Positions 1 to 9,207 are shown, counted from the first letter of the stretch. The stretch is DNA of 64,000 bases from Brasilonema sennae CENA114 (GCF_006968745.1 NZ_CP030118.1:7652253-7716252); one strand, 5' to 3'. Translations and numbers: made by a program. Notes: generated by a model from the letters alone, not told the origin.

Positions 1-470
1 GTTTCTGTTCCTTGCCATTGCAAAACATAGCTGAGTATCAAATAAGTAATACCGCAGAAGTGGACAATTAACAAGCCACAAAAGCAACTAAAGGCAAGAG
101 TTTCTAATCGAGGTCTAGCTTTAAAAGCAAAAAACCCACAAATCCACGCTCCAGGGATAAAACCGAGCAAATAACCAAACTGGGATACTTTAACATAACC
201 AATGCCACCACCATCAGCAAATACTGGTAATAATGTTAACCCCATTACTAGATACGCAATTTGCGAGAGCGCACCAGCATTCTTGCCTCCCAAACAACCA
301 GCTAGCAGCACCCCACCAATTTGATAGGTGACACCTAGAGAAAGTGCATGAATTCCATATTGACTCCAACTCAACGGTGAGGTGGCGACATAACCTTCTA
401 AAAAGGTACCACCCATCGTTAGCAATAAGCCAATCATAGACCATAGTAATTGATTGGATGCAGCTAGCAT
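1..470 (-). CDS. bioY: Biotin transporter BioY, 3'-truncated by window edge
   Basis: Membrane S-component of the energy-coupling-factor (ECF) biotin importer. It is an open frame from an ATG at 468-470 running leftward off the window, so about 156 residues are visible and the C-terminus is missing. The visible part contains hydrophobic segments and the BioY-type stretches QIGGVLLAGCLGGKNAG and GYLLGFIPGAW, the latter being the family's signature Gly-Phe-Ile-Pro-Gly region. No EcfA or EcfT partner is in view; BioY can work with shared or no ECF modules. It is transcribed away from pstS. The identity comes from motif recognition, and the gene is partial only because of the window boundary. Confidence 0.85.
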   Translation of the reverse strand, partial: MLAASNQLLWSMIGLLLTMGGTFLEGYVATSPLSWSQYGIHALSLGVTYQIGGVLLAGCLGGKNAGALSQIAYLVMGLTLLPVFADGGGIGYVKVSQFGYLLGFIPGAWICGFFAFKARPRLETLAFSCFCGLLIVHFCGITYLILSYVLQWQGTE

Positions 471-890
471 TTATAAAGTACTCATGCAAAGGACTCTCGT
501 ACAAATATGTCAATCAATTAAGTATTTGTTTCTTTAATTTGTGTATGAGCTTATTTTTTTATCTCTGTATTTTAACAATTTCAAAACTTTTATTTTAAGA
601 CGTTTAGCTGTTTCATAGAACTTTATGACCCCTGAATTGGATAGACTTTTTCAACGACTATTGTTGTATAACGTGTTTTTGTTGAGCTTATACTAAAACA
701 AAAGTACTATTGTATAATTTATTTTCCGAATTTCCGAATTGCACTGAAAAAATTGAATCGAGTAAAGAATATTATATTTTGCGATATCGGGGTGAGAAAA
801 AGTAGTCATTTGGATAATCTTAACCTTCTCTTTACTTTCGTACTGTATAGTACGATCGCTTAGCTGGAAAATCACCAAAAAAACATATCC
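471..890. other. Divergent intergenic region bioY / pstS
   Basis: AT-rich 420-bp region between the divergent bioY and pstS starts. Apart from the Pho-box-like repeats at 819-848 and generic T-rich tracts I see no gene in it. Confidence 0.6.
819..848 (+). promoter_or_regulatory. Candidate Pho box upstream of pstS
   Basis: Three 8-bp units spaced by 3 bp (11-bp period): CTTAACCT at 819-826, CTTTACTT at 830-837 and the weaker TACTGTAT at 841-848. Cyanobacterial Pho boxes bound by the SphR/PhoB response regulator are tandem CTTAACCT-like octamers with 3-bp spacers, so the first two units fit well. It lies 43-72 bp before the pstS start, consistent with activation under phosphate limitation. Confidence 0.65.
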
Positions 891-2075
891 ATGCTTTCTC
901 GTAACTCTGTAACTAATCTTTCTTGCTTAACAAGAACAGTTTCAGTATTAGCACTGAGCCTCAGCTTAGCTGCTTGTGGTGGACCGGAAGCACAAAACGG
1001 TAATACCACTAGCGAAGCTCCTGGTGGTGCAGCAAAGGATGCTACTGCTAGTGCTCCTGGAAAACTAGACCTAGGTGGAAAGGTGAGCTTGAATGGGGCT
1101 GGTGCCACCTTCCCTGCACCGCTGTACCAAACTTGGTTCCAGGCTTTAAACCAGAAAAATCCCAATCTCCAAGTCAACTATCAACCAGTTGGTAGCGGTG
1201 CTGGAATTGAGCAATTTACCAAAGGTCTTGTAGACTTTGGTGCCAGCGACGTCGCGATGACGGATGAAGAAATCAAGAAAGTCCAAAATGGCGTACTTTT
1301 GCTACCTATGACCGCTGGTAGCATTGTGCTGGCTTACAACTTGCCCGGTGTAGAGGGAGTCAAGCTGACACGGGATGTTTATACCGGTATTTTCTTAGGC
1401 ACTATCAAGTCTTGGAACGACCCGAAAATTGCTGCTGCTAACCCTGGTGCAAAACTTCCCAACACACCAATCACAGTTGTCCATCGTTCTGAAGGTAGTG
1501 GCACCACAGGTGTGTTTACGCAACACCTGAGTGCAATTAATCCAGAATGGAAGTCTAAAGTAGGCAGTGGTAAAACTGTAAGCTGGCCAGTGGGACTTGC
1601 TGCTAAGGGCAATGATGGTGTAACTGCCCAAATACAACAAACTCAAGGCTCAATTGGTTACGTCGAGTTCGCTTACGCCAAAAATAGCAAACTCAATTTT
1701 GCTGCTTTGGAAAACAAAGCTAAGCAATTTGTTGCACCTACCGATCAATCGGCAGCTAAAACTCTGGAATCAGTAACTTTACCAGAAAATCTCCGCGCCT
1801 TCATTACAGATCCAGAGGGTAACGAGTCCTATCCCCTCGTTACCTACACTTGGGTGTTAGTTTACAAAAAATATCCAGATGCCGTAAAAGCCAAAGCAGT
1901 GGAAGCCATGATTGAGTACGGCTTGACCGAAGGTCAGAAAATGGCTATACAACTAGGCTATATCCCTCTCCCCGAAAGCGTGGTGAAAAAAGTGACAGCT
2001 GCTGCCGATGTCATCAGCTCAGATTATAAAATTTCTGGGGGTGGCAGTGCTACTGGTGCCAGCGCTAGTAAATAG
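891..2075 (+). CDS. pstS: Phosphate ABC transporter substrate-binding protein PstS
   Basis: Periplasmic high-affinity phosphate-binding lipoprotein, 394 aa. The N-terminus is a lipoprotein signal ending in LSLAAC with lipid-accepting Cys29, followed by a Gly/Ala/Ser-rich linker (about 30-60). The type 2 periplasmic-binding fold follows, with PstS signatures GAGATFPAPLY (about 70), GSGAGIEQF (about 105) and SEGSGTTGVF (about 200), whose Ser, Gly and Thr main chains coordinate phosphate. The C-terminus again is a Gly/Ser tail. It heads the pstSCAB cluster. A Pho-box-like repeat lies just upstream, so it is probably induced by phosphate starvation. The 160-bp gap to pstC holds STRR repeats. Confidence 0.96.
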   Translation: MLSRNSVTNLSCLTRTVSVLALSLSLAACGGPEAQNGNTTSEAPGGAAKDATASAPGKLDLGGKVSLNGAGATFPAPLYQTWFQALNQKNPNLQVNYQPVGSGAGIEQFTKGLVDFGASDVAMTDEEIKKVQNGVLLLPMTAGSIVLAYNLPGVEGVKLTRDVYTGIFLGTIKSWNDPKIAAANPGAKLPNTPITVVHRSEGSGTTGVFTQHLSAINPEWKSKVGSGKTVSWPVGLAAKGNDGVTAQIQQTQGSIGYVEFAYAKNSKLNFAALENKAKQFVAPTDQSAAKTLESVTLPENLRAFITDPEGNESYPLVTYTWVLVYKKYPDAVKAKAVEAMIEYGLTEGQKMAIQLGYIPLPESVVKKVTAAADVISSDYKISGGGSATGASASK

Positions 2076-2177
2076 CACTTTGTAAAAGTCACGCATTCAA
2101 AATTAATGACTGATGAGCCATCACCTAGCAGTTATGCGTTTCATTGATACTAGCCTTTAGCTAGCTTATCCAATGTG

Positions 2178-2204
2178 TGAATTTTGAATTTTGAATTTTG
2201 AATT
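2178..2204. repeat. STRR heptanucleotide repeat (TGAATTT)n
   Basis: About 3.5 head-to-tail copies of the 7-mer TGAATTT between pstS and pstC. Short tandemly repeated repetitive sequences of this kind are characteristic of heterocystous cyanobacteria. Related heptad arrays are at 20271, 50650, 51249 and 54820. Confidence 0.85.
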
Positions 2205-2252
2205 GTTCTGTGTGGTTCGCTCCCACTTCTTTTGCCATTAATGGGTCTCGTC

Positions 2253-3197
2253 ATGACTACACAAGCCCAAATTCCAATAGTTAAACCACCCTCTCAAGCA
2301 GAAAAGTCACTGGATCGTGGCTTTATTTGGCTGACTCGGCTTTTTGCATTGGGGGTTGCTGCCATCCTAGTATGGATAGCCCTTCAGGTTCTGATTCAGG
2401 CATTGCCTGCTATTCAGAAGTATGGTGCTAACTTTATTGTTAACAGCACTTGGAACCCCGTTACAAATGAGTACGGTGCATTACCGCAAATTTACGGAAC
2501 TTTAGTAAGCGCTTTTATTGCTTTGCTGATAGCTGTACCAATTGGTGTTGGCACCGCTGTCTTGCTGAGCGAAAATTTCTTACCATCAAAATTACGGCTA
2601 GTACTGGTCTTCTTGGTAGAACTGCTAGCAGCCATTCCTAGTATTGTGTATGGAATTTGGGGATTTTTTGTTTTAGTTCCCCCGTTAACAAGCCTGGGAA
2701 AATTTCTTAATTCTACCTTGGGCTTTTTGCCAATTTTTAGCACTGTTCCTGCAGGACCTAATATGTTAGTCGCTGGAGTCATCCTAGCGATTATGACTTT
2801 GCCGATCATCACAGCCATCTCTCGCGATGCGCTGATTTCTTTACCGCCCAGTTTGCGTCAAGCAGCTTTGGGATTAGGAGCAACCCGTTGGGAAACGATT
2901 TTAAAGGTTCTCATTCCATCTGCCTTTTCTGGTATTGTGAGTGCTGTGATGCTGGGACTCGGGCGGGCGATGGGAGAAACAATGGCTGTAACCATATTGA
3001 TTGGAAACGCCAATAACGTTAGCGCCTCATTATTTGCACCAGGCAATACGATTTCTTCTCTGCTGGCAAGTCAATTCGCAGAAGCCGGCGGACTGCAAGT
3101 TTCAGCTTTAATGTACGCAGCGTTAATTCTGTTTGTTTTAACTTTTATTGTCAACATTTTGGCAGAGTTAATAGTACTGCGAGTGAAGCGAGTGTAA
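2253..3197 (+). CDS. pstC: Phosphate ABC transporter permease PstC
   Basis: Inner-membrane permease subunit that pairs with PstA to form the phosphate channel. The chosen ATG (MTTQAQ...) gives 314 aa; in-frame starts at 2241 (ATG) and 2232 (TTG) are possible and neither has a clear Shine-Dalgarno. Six hydrophobic segments are visible, the first at about 28-48. The MetI-like domain has the EAA-type loop (SLRQAALGLGATRWETI), which contacts the ATPase, and GRAMGETMAVTI near the end. Length and motifs fit PstC. It lies 19 bp upstream of pstA, in an operon-like arrangement. Confidence 0.95.
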   Translation: MTTQAQIPIVKPPSQAEKSLDRGFIWLTRLFALGVAAILVWIALQVLIQALPAIQKYGANFIVNSTWNPVTNEYGALPQIYGTLVSAFIALLIAVPIGVGTAVLLSENFLPSKLRLVLVFLVELLAAIPSIVYGIWGFFVLVPPLTSLGKFLNSTLGFLPIFSTVPAGPNMLVAGVILAIMTLPIITAISRDALISLPPSLRQAALGLGATRWETILKVLIPSAFSGIVSAVMLGLGRAMGETMAVTILIGNANNVSASLFAPGNTISSLLASQFAEAGGLQVSALMYAALILFVLTFIVNILAELIVLRVKRV

Positions 3198-3216
3198 CAT
3201 TGGGGTATCTTGAAAT

Positions 3217-4110
3217 ATGACTTCTAGTTTTTCACCGCAGTCCTCTGGTGGAGCAGGCCGCACCAATTTGGCTTACTCTCGGTCATCTCCCCGGACATTG
3301 TTTAACACCGTGATGACGGTTTTAGCATTTGTGTGCGGGATATTGTCTCTTTTGCCCTTGCTGGCAGTGCTGATTTACGTCCTCTTTCGAGGCTTCAGCA
3401 GTTTAAATTTGAACGCATTTACCCAATTACCACCGCCACCTTTCGTACCAGGAGGAGGCTTTGGTCATGCCATTGTCGGAACAATAATAGTAGTAGCACT
3501 TGCTGCACTATTTAGCATTCCCTTTGGAGTTATGGCAGCAATTTATTTGACAGAGTTTAGCTCTGGTAAAATATCTCGCTGGGTTCGGTTTGCGACTAAT
3601 GTTTTGAGCGGAGTTCCCTCGATTATTGCGGGGGTGTTTGCTTATGGAGTTGTGGTTATAACCACTAAGACATTCTCAGCGGTAGCTGGAGGAGTCGCTC
3701 TGGGAATTTTGATGTTGCCCATTATAGTGCGAACTACTGACGAATCCTTGCAATTAGTATCGCAAGATTTGCGCCAAGCCGCAACGGGATTAGGAGCAAC
3801 TAAGTTTCAAACAGTCTCCCAAGTGGTGCTACCAGCAGCTATACCAGCAATTGTCACTGGGGTGACTCTGGCGATCGCTCGTGCGTCTGGAGAAACTGCA
3901 CCTTTACTGTTTACCGCTCAAGCCTCTCAGTATTGGCCTAGTGGCTTATTTGACCGTACAGCTTCTCTTGCTGTTTTTGTTTACAACTTTGGTACTTCGC
4001 CATATGCAAATTTGCAGTCACTAGCTTGGGCGGCGGCTTTGATTTTGGTGTTGTTGGTTCTGCTGACAAATATCATTGCCCGGTGGGCAACTAGTCGCAC
4101 ACTTAAATAG
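3217..4110 (+). CDS. pstA: Phosphate ABC transporter permease PstA
   Basis: Second permease subunit of the phosphate importer, 297 aa. After a short polar N-terminus (about 1-28) there are six hydrophobic segments. The ATPase-coupling loop DLRQAATGLGATKFQTV (about 188-204) and ARASGETAPLLFTA (about 222-235), a PstA signature, are present. The 50-bp gap to pstB and the shared strand argue for one transcript with pstC and pstB. Nothing is unusual in length or motifs. Confidence 0.95.
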   Translation: MTSSFSPQSSGGAGRTNLAYSRSSPRTLFNTVMTVLAFVCGILSLLPLLAVLIYVLFRGFSSLNLNAFTQLPPPPFVPGGGFGHAIVGTIIVVALAALFSIPFGVMAAIYLTEFSSGKISRWVRFATNVLSGVPSIIAGVFAYGVVVITTKTFSAVAGGVALGILMLPIIVRTTDESLQLVSQDLRQAATGLGATKFQTVSQVVLPAAIPAIVTGVTLAIARASGETAPLLFTAQASQYWPSGLFDRTASLAVFVYNFGTSPYANLQSLAWAAALILVLLVLLTNIIARWATSRTLK

Positions 4111-4160
4111 AAAAGCAAGCTCGAACAGTTAACAAAAATCAGAAAAAAGCACCACTATTT

Positions 4161-4967
4161 ATGACTACCAACACTAGAACCGGGAATCAAACAGATACGG
4201 TTTTTCGTACAGAGGGACTCAATGTATTTTACGGAAATTTTTTAGCAGTACGCGATATTTGGCTGGATGTCCCAAGAAATAACGTAATAGCCTTTATTGG
4301 TCCTTCTGGATGTGGTAAAAGTACCTTGCTGCGCTGCTACAATCGCCTTAACGATCTAATTGAAAGTTTTCGAGCAGAGGGAAAAGTTTTTTACCAGGGT
4401 GAAGATTTGTATGCATCTCACATTGATCCTGTAGAAGTGCGTCGTCGGATTGGGATGGTGTTTCAAAGACCAAACCCGTTTCCAAAGTCAATTTATGACA
4501 ACATCGCCTTTGGTCCAAGACTCAACGGCTTCAAAGGTGATATGGATGAACTGGTAGAGCGATCGCTCAGACAAGCGGCTTTATGGGATGAAGTCAAAGA
4601 CAAACTGCGGCAAAGTGGTTTATCTTTATCTGGTGGACAACAACAGCGTTTGTGTATTGCTCGGGCGATCGCAGTTCAACCTGAAGTTATTTTAATGGAT
4701 GAACCCTGTTCTGCACTTGACCCCATTTCCACCCTCCGGGTTGAAGACTTGCTGCATGAACTTAAGGAGCAGTACACCATTCTGATCGTGACTCACAATA
4801 TGCAACAAGCTTCGCGGGTTTCAGATAAGACAGCCTTTTTTAACGTTCAAACTTCCGACAAAGGAGGTCGTACCGGCTATCTTGTAGAATATGACCGCAC
4901 AGAGGTCATTTTCCAAGATCCTAAACAGGAAGCCACCAAGGAATACGTCAGCGGTAAGTTCGGTTAA
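4161..4967 (+). CDS. pstB: Phosphate ABC transporter ATP-binding protein PstB
   Basis: Cytoplasmic ATPase that powers PstCA, 268 aa. It has Walker A GPSGCGKST (about 48-56), Q-loop MVFQRPNPFPKS, signature LSGGQQQR (about 156-163), Walker B VILMDEP and the H-loop VTHN. The FQRPNPFPKSIYDNIAFG stretch is specific for the PstB family. It is the last gene of pstSCAB; no phoU follows in the window. A rho-independent terminator lies about 50 bp after the stop. Confidence 0.97.
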   Translation: MTTNTRTGNQTDTVFRTEGLNVFYGNFLAVRDIWLDVPRNNVIAFIGPSGCGKSTLLRCYNRLNDLIESFRAEGKVFYQGEDLYASHIDPVEVRRRIGMVFQRPNPFPKSIYDNIAFGPRLNGFKGDMDELVERSLRQAALWDEVKDKLRQSGLSLSGGQQQRLCIARAIAVQPEVILMDEPCSALDPISTLRVEDLLHELKEQYTILIVTHNMQQASRVSDKTAFFNVQTSDKGGRTGYLVEYDRTEVIFQDPKQEATKEYVSGKFG

Positions 4968-5014
4968 AGATCACATATTCTTTGTCGCAATAATGATTCA
5001 TAGCAAGACGCTTC

Positions 5015-5046
5015 AAGTTTTCAGGCTAACCCTGAAAACTTTTTTC
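5015..5046 (+). terminator. Rho-independent terminator after pstB
   Basis: Perfect 11-bp stem AAGTTTTCAGG / CCTGAAAACTT (5015-5025 and 5031-5041), 5-nt loop, then a T-rich run to 5046. It closes the pst operon and separates it from the convergent tRNA. Confidence 0.85.
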
Positions 5047-5057
5047 ATTTTTAGATA

Positions 5058-5128
5058 AGCGGGCGGCGGGAATCGAACCCGCATTAATAGCTTGGAAGGC
5101 TATAGTTTTACCACTAAACTACGCCCGC
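5058..5128 (-). tRNA. trnG-UCC: tRNA-Gly (anticodon UCC)
   Basis: The minus strand gives a complete 71-nt cloverleaf: acceptor GCGGGCG / CGCCCGC, D arm GTTT..AAAC, anticodon stem ATAGC / GCTAT with loop CTTCCAA (anticodon TCC at loop positions 3-5), and T arm CGGGT-TCGATTC-GCCCG type. No CCA is encoded. It reads glycine GGA/GGG codons. Confidence 0.96.
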
Positions 5129-5182
5129 AAATTTGCAACCTCTATAACATAACACAATCTTACTCAGATGCCAAGTATTTGA

Positions 5183-6484
5183 TCATGATTCCGGAGATTT
5201 GCGCTGGATTTTTACACGTACAGGCAGACTGCTCCATCGTGGGTTTGTCTTGCCAGTTGCAGGATCTTTATCGCTTGCGGGGACAAATTTTTGATCTTGG
5301 AAAATTTCATTCGCATATTTCTGGTATTCACTTCTTTGTGGTAGGGGTATTTCTTGATCTACTTTGATGAACTGCAATTTGCCTTCTTGATCAATGGTTA
5401 GCCACACTAAAAAATCTACAGGCTGAAAATCGCGTCCTGAGTCAGGTAAAACGATGTTTAATTCTTTTCGCCTGCTGTTGTCTTGCTGTTGAGCTAGGTT
5501 TTCTGGTATATCCTTCTTTAATTTATCCGCTTCTGGATACCAGAGCGCTTCAAATCCTCCCACTTTTGGCTCATCCAGTGGCGACTGCTCTGGTTTGACA
5601 GGTGGAGCAAGATCTGGTAGCGGTGTTTCTTTTCCAACAATAACCTGTTCATCAGGTTGTTTAGGAAGAGTACCAGGTGATTCTGTAGACTCGTTAGGTT
5701 GCTTTGCTTGCTCACCTGTTTCGGGTGAAGAATCAGGACGAGTTGAATCTGTGGTGTTATTCTGCGGATTTGGAGTTTGATTTTGTAATGGTTGATTCTG
5801 TGTGTCTGAATTATCCGCTAAAGTTGTTGGTTCTGGAGTTGGCTGGGGTTGTTGTGCTTCTGGAGTCGGCTGTAGCGGAGGTTCTGGTGTTTGTTTTGGA
5901 GTTGGCTGGGGTTGTTGTGCTTGTGGGGTATCTTCTGGAGTCGGCTGTAGCGGAGGTTCTGGAGTCTTTGCGATGAATGGTTCCGGTTGGGGAGTTGGTT
6001 GAGATGTTGCGATCGGTTCAGGATTTGGTTGTTCTTGCTTGATAACCGGTTTTTTTAAGGGTTGCTGAGTTTTATCCTTTACTTGAGGTTGAGAAGTTTT
6101 TGGGCTTATGGGGTTTGCGAGTGTGATGGCATTGCTATCTTCTATAGTAGAGGTGGATTTTGGTGTTAAATTTCCTTGAGTAGATAACTTTGGTGAGCTT
6201 GTTACAGACGACTTTTGAGTTGTCGAGGGTTTTGTAGACAAAACTGGTTTTGCGTTTGATGACGCTTTTGGCTGTGAAGAAATCTCTACAAATTCTACTG
6301 GGATAGGATTTGACGAATTTCGTTGCGATAAGAGATTATACGAATACGAGCGCAGTAGCCAAAACAGCAACAAGTGGAGGGTAAAAGAAATAGTGGCTAC
6401 AGCAATCCACAAACCAGGTGGATCGCTGTGTCGCCTCCATGATTTTTCTGGAATAGGAGTTTTGTCAGTAACCGATTGTGTCAT
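5183..6484 (-). CDS. TonB-like energy-transducer protein, Pro/Gln-rich
   Basis: 433-aa membrane-anchored, periplasm-spanning protein. A short cytoplasmic N-terminus is followed by one transmembrane helix (about 27-45). A very long Pro/Gln/Thr-rich linker (about 60-310) contains imperfect repeats such as PQPTPEPPLQPTPE. A C-terminal domain of about 100 residues (FLVWLTIDQEGKLQFIKV ... NPRWSSLPVRVKI) looks like the TonB C-terminal fold. The architecture (helix, proline rod, small C-terminal domain) is that of TonB, which links ExbBD energy to outer-membrane receptors; a TonB-dependent receptor is encoded at 39.6-42.3 kb. No exbBD is adjacent. The C-terminus is divergent, so the function is an inference. 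Confidence 0.7.
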   Translation of the reverse strand: MTQSVTDKTPIPEKSWRRHSDPPGLWIAVATISFTLHLLLFWLLRSYSYNLLSQRNSSNPIPVEFVEISSQPKASSNAKPVLSTKPSTTQKSSVTSSPKLSTQGNLTPKSTSTIEDSNAITLANPISPKTSQPQVKDKTQQPLKKPVIKQEQPNPEPIATSQPTPQPEPFIAKTPEPPLQPTPEDTPQAQQPQPTPKQTPEPPLQPTPEAQQPQPTPEPTTLADNSDTQNQPLQNQTPNPQNNTTDSTRPDSSPETGEQAKQPNESTESPGTLPKQPDEQVIVGKETPLPDLAPPVKPEQSPLDEPKVGGFEALWYPEADKLKKDIPENLAQQQDNSRRKELNIVLPDSGRDFQPVDFLVWLTIDQEGKLQFIKVDQEIPLPQRSEYQKYANEIFQDQKFVPASDKDPATGKTNPRWSSLPVRVKIQRKSPES

Positions 6485-6863
6485 ATCAACTTATGTGTTC
6501 TTAATCCTGAGCCAGTCTAACACTGCGTTATTACTTGTTGCGATTTGTTCAATAAGAGTTTGTTTACTCTCACTCAGCATGTTAAGTTTTTTTGCGTTTG
6601 CCTAAAGGACGGCTCCCGAAGCGAGCATCGCACTCGCTTTAAGATTAGCAACTAAGTTGTTTTTGGTGGCAATCATGGTAAAGTTTGCGATATGGCAACA
6701 ATTAAGATTAAATAGCAAAGTATACTATTCAACAAATACATACCTCCAATTTAGGAATCGGGATCATCACAAAGCTATGCTGAATTACTTGCTCACAGTA
6801 AACGGCTTATCGTGTTGAGGGTTCACAAAGTTTTCCTATAAGTTTGATGATGTTTTACGAGAT
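6485..6863. other. Intergenic region
   Basis: About 380 bp between the divergent TonB-like and GNAT genes. Contains a short GC-rich dispersed-repeat scrap near 6600-6645 (CGAAGCGAGCATCGCACTCG) and AT-rich sequence; no gene seen. Confidence 0.5.
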
Positions 6864-7514
6864 TTGAGAATATTTATATTGGATAAAATCAAAATTGAAC
6901 TAGCTTTGAAACCCTTGTTTTTTCACTCATTTCCTCAAGAACCAGTCTTAGCCGCAGCGTTTCCAGCTTCTTGCCAATTTAAAATGCGTGCGGCTACACC
7001 TGCTGATTTGATTGGTGTTGCCCAAATAATTGCCGAAAGCTTTCATAGCCAAAGTGGTGTATTAAAGTGGGTTTTTCCATTATTGCGTTTGGGTATATAC
7101 GAAGACTTAAGGCATCGTTTCGCATCTCCTGCACCTCATCATCTGTGTTTGGTTGCTATTGACATGACTGCCGATACTGCAAGCAACATCGTTGGGACTG
7201 TAGAATTGGGTGTGCGTTTTAGCGATTCTTGGATGCAAGCAGGTAAGAGTTTTCCGTACTTGTCTAATTTAGCTATAGATCCAAAATACCGTAGGCAAGG
7301 TGCTGCTTCTGGGTTACTGACAGCTTGTGAAAAGGTTTGCCTCTCTTGGGGGTTTCAAGATTTATACCTCCATGTTTTGGAAAATAACTATCAGGCACGG
7401 CAGCTCTATTTCAAGTTGGGATATCAGGAGCAAAAAGTTGAATCCCATTTGAATATATTCTTTTTGAGACGCTCACGCCAGATTCTCTTGCGTAAGCGCC
7501 TAAATGCGACTTAA
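6864..7514 (+). CDS. GNAT-family N-acetyltransferase
   Basis: Predicted acetyl-CoA-dependent N-acetyltransferase, 216 aa from a TTG start. An ATG at 6984 would give 176 aa still containing the whole GNAT fold, which starts at MRAATPADLIGVAQII. The acetyl-CoA-binding motif A is SNLAIDPKYRRQGAASGLL (about 130-150, the RRQGAA pyrophosphate loop), and LYLHVLENNYQARQLYFKLGY is motif B. The tail ends with several Arg/Lys. The substrate cannot be told from sequence; the general layout resembles RimI-like or small-molecule acetyltransferases. It stands alone, facing a long non-coding region. Confidence 0.85.
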   Translation: MRIFILDKIKIELALKPLFFHSFPQEPVLAAAFPASCQFKMRAATPADLIGVAQIIAESFHSQSGVLKWVFPLLRLGIYEDLRHRFASPAPHHLCLVAIDMTADTASNIVGTVELGVRFSDSWMQAGKSFPYLSNLAIDPKYRRQGAASGLLTACEKVCLSWGFQDLYLHVLENNYQARQLYFKLGYQEQKVESHLNIFFLRRSRQILLRKRLNAT

Positions 7515-8652
7515 TTGTCTGAATTCTCTGCTCAATGAGTTTTCTGGCGTATGGTATATCGCAACACCACTTGTAGGATTAACAGATCAAAACAGTCGTG
7601 CTATTCGCCTCCGGTGCACCACTAGACAGCCTCTGTCTCTCCCGTAAATACCTAATACAGACATTTCAAGTTAATACTACTTGATATGATACTCGGACAT
7701 TGTGTCTGCTTGAGAGTTGATTTCGATGATCTGGAAATCTGTGTTCTGTTTGTGATTTGATATTGAGTTTCTACTAATCATAAGATGCGGATTTTTCCTA
7801 ATTAACGTTATCCTAAATTTACATAAGCAAATTCAAGATATTTAACAAACGAGAGCATGACGGCTTCTTGACTGACTTTTTACTAGAAGAGAAAAGTTAT
7901 CATTAAAAAGATTTTTTGAAAATGTTAGAGAATCCTAACTAAATAGACTTGACTAGTTACAATAAATAAATGTAGCAGTCCTAAATCATTTGTGAAAAAC
8001 AAGATCCCCGACTTCGTGAAAGTTGTCAGGGATCTGTGTCTCTCAATTTATGCGCTACGCGCAGGCACTTTCACAGGAATCAAATAGGATTGCAACACTA
8101 TCATCATTTTGATTACAGTATTTATTTACAAAAATTTATGAAAAGACAAAAGAAAAGATTTCTGTTTGTAAATCTTACTTAATTTGAAATAACTTCAAGT
8201 GTTGAGCCAAAATATATGCGAACAATTTTATTAGCATACGAACAAAGAAAAGTTTAAAAAAATTTCTGTATTAAATTGGCAGATTTGTTAAGAAACAATT
8301 GACGATTGAAACAAGAGCGTAAATATTTAATGCTTACTCTTTCAAATAGATTCTTCTTATGACATTAGAGAAATAACGCTAAAAACAATTTAATTCATCA
8401 CGATAACTTTGTATTCTAGATATCTTTCTTTATATAAACTTTAATAAAAGGCTTCTTTTGTAGAAGACAACTTCCGTTAAATTTCGTAAAATGTGAATAC
8501 CCAATTACTGATACGCTCTCTTTATTCTTTAAGATAAATAAAGAAGCCAACTGTTAATAGTAAAGAAAGTTTGAAGCTGTGATTGTACTATAAATATATT
8601 CATCTACTGATAGTGCAAAAAACAACCAAGTTCATTCAAATTTCGAGAAAAG
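7515..8652. other. Long (1.1-kb) non-coding region
   Basis: Strongly AT-rich stretch without a credible ORF on either strand. It carries the inverted-repeat element at 7973-8094; the remainder shows only A/T tracts. Most of it lies upstream of the 184-aa gene at 8653, so it may be an unusually long leader or promoter region, but I see no specific site. Confidence 0.5.
7973..8094. mobile_element. MITE-like inverted-repeat element, copy A
   Basis: About 120 bp bounded by imperfect terminal inverted repeats: TAGCAGTCCTAAATCATTTG at the left (7973) and the complement of TTTCACAGGAATCAAATAGG ending in ATTGCA at the right (8069-8094), roughly 18-20 matches. Inside is a hairpin, AGATCCC / GGGATCT (8002-8035). 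No ORF. The same ends occur at 46178-46310, so this is a dispersed non-autonomous element. Confidence 0.6.
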
Positions 8653-9207
8653 ATGGATAGCGAAAACTACCAGCGCTATCAGACTACTATGGTATCTACT
8701 TATTACCCTGACACCAGTTTCCTCGACTATCTTGTCATGCCAGATGGAACTGAGCAATCTTATAGCTCGGACCTCCTAACGATGCTGCTGAGTGGAAAAG
8801 TTTTCATCGTCAACAGTCGTAGACGAAATGGTTTAATACTGTTTAAACGTTACCATGCTGAGTTTGCGGGTCCAGGAGCAGCCGTGGGTGGTGATTATGA
8901 TCGTGATTGTCGAGGTGCATTGCCTATAGGTAACCTGTCGTTGTTAAATACGGAATCTCATGAAGAACGCCAAAAAGCCTACTTAATTAGGCGACAGTGG
9001 ATTCGGTTAATCAAACAAATTACAGAAAACCAAGTACCAGGACAGCGAATTCAGAAGATACTAGACCAATTTGAACAATACTTTCCAGCAGAAATGGTTG
9101 CTCAATTGCCAGATGAGGCTTTTGCCCTTTTAGTGGGTGTAATACCACAAACTGTGGCAATATTACGCCGCATGAGTAGCGAAGAAGAAAGCAATTTTGA
9201 TGACTGA
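8653..9207 (+). CDS. Hypothetical protein, unrecognised
   Basis: 184-aa soluble protein I do not recognise. It has no signal peptide or membrane helix. The first half is mixed, with the Gly-rich stretch AGPGAAVGGDYDRD. The second half is helical and charged (ERQKAYLIRRQWIRLIKQITENQ, QRIQKILDQFEQYFPAEMVAQL), ending in an acidic tail EEESNFDD. Composition and codon use match the neighbours and the frame is intact, so it is very probably coding. The start ATG follows GAGAAAAG, a weak Shine-Dalgarno. Isolation behind a 1.1-kb non-coding region suggests a separately regulated single gene. Confidence 0.75.
   Translation: MDSENYQRYQTTMVSTYYPDTSFLDYLVMPDGTEQSYSSDLLTMLLSGKVFIVNSRRRNGLILFKRYHAEFAGPGAAVGGDYDRDCRGALPIGNLSLLNTESHEERQKAYLIRRQWIRLIKQITENQVPGQRIQKILDQFEQYFPAEMVAQLPDEAFALLVGVIPQTVAILRRMSSEEESNFDD

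Noticed and set aside
214..513. 99-codon minus-strand frame at the left edge
   Set aside because: Out of frame with the bioY coding sequence, which explains the DNA better.
872..1177. 101-codon minus-strand ORF inside pstS
   Set aside because: Opposite an unmistakable gene, no family features; same for other antisense frames such as 2492-2818, 15584-16105 and 48508-48957.
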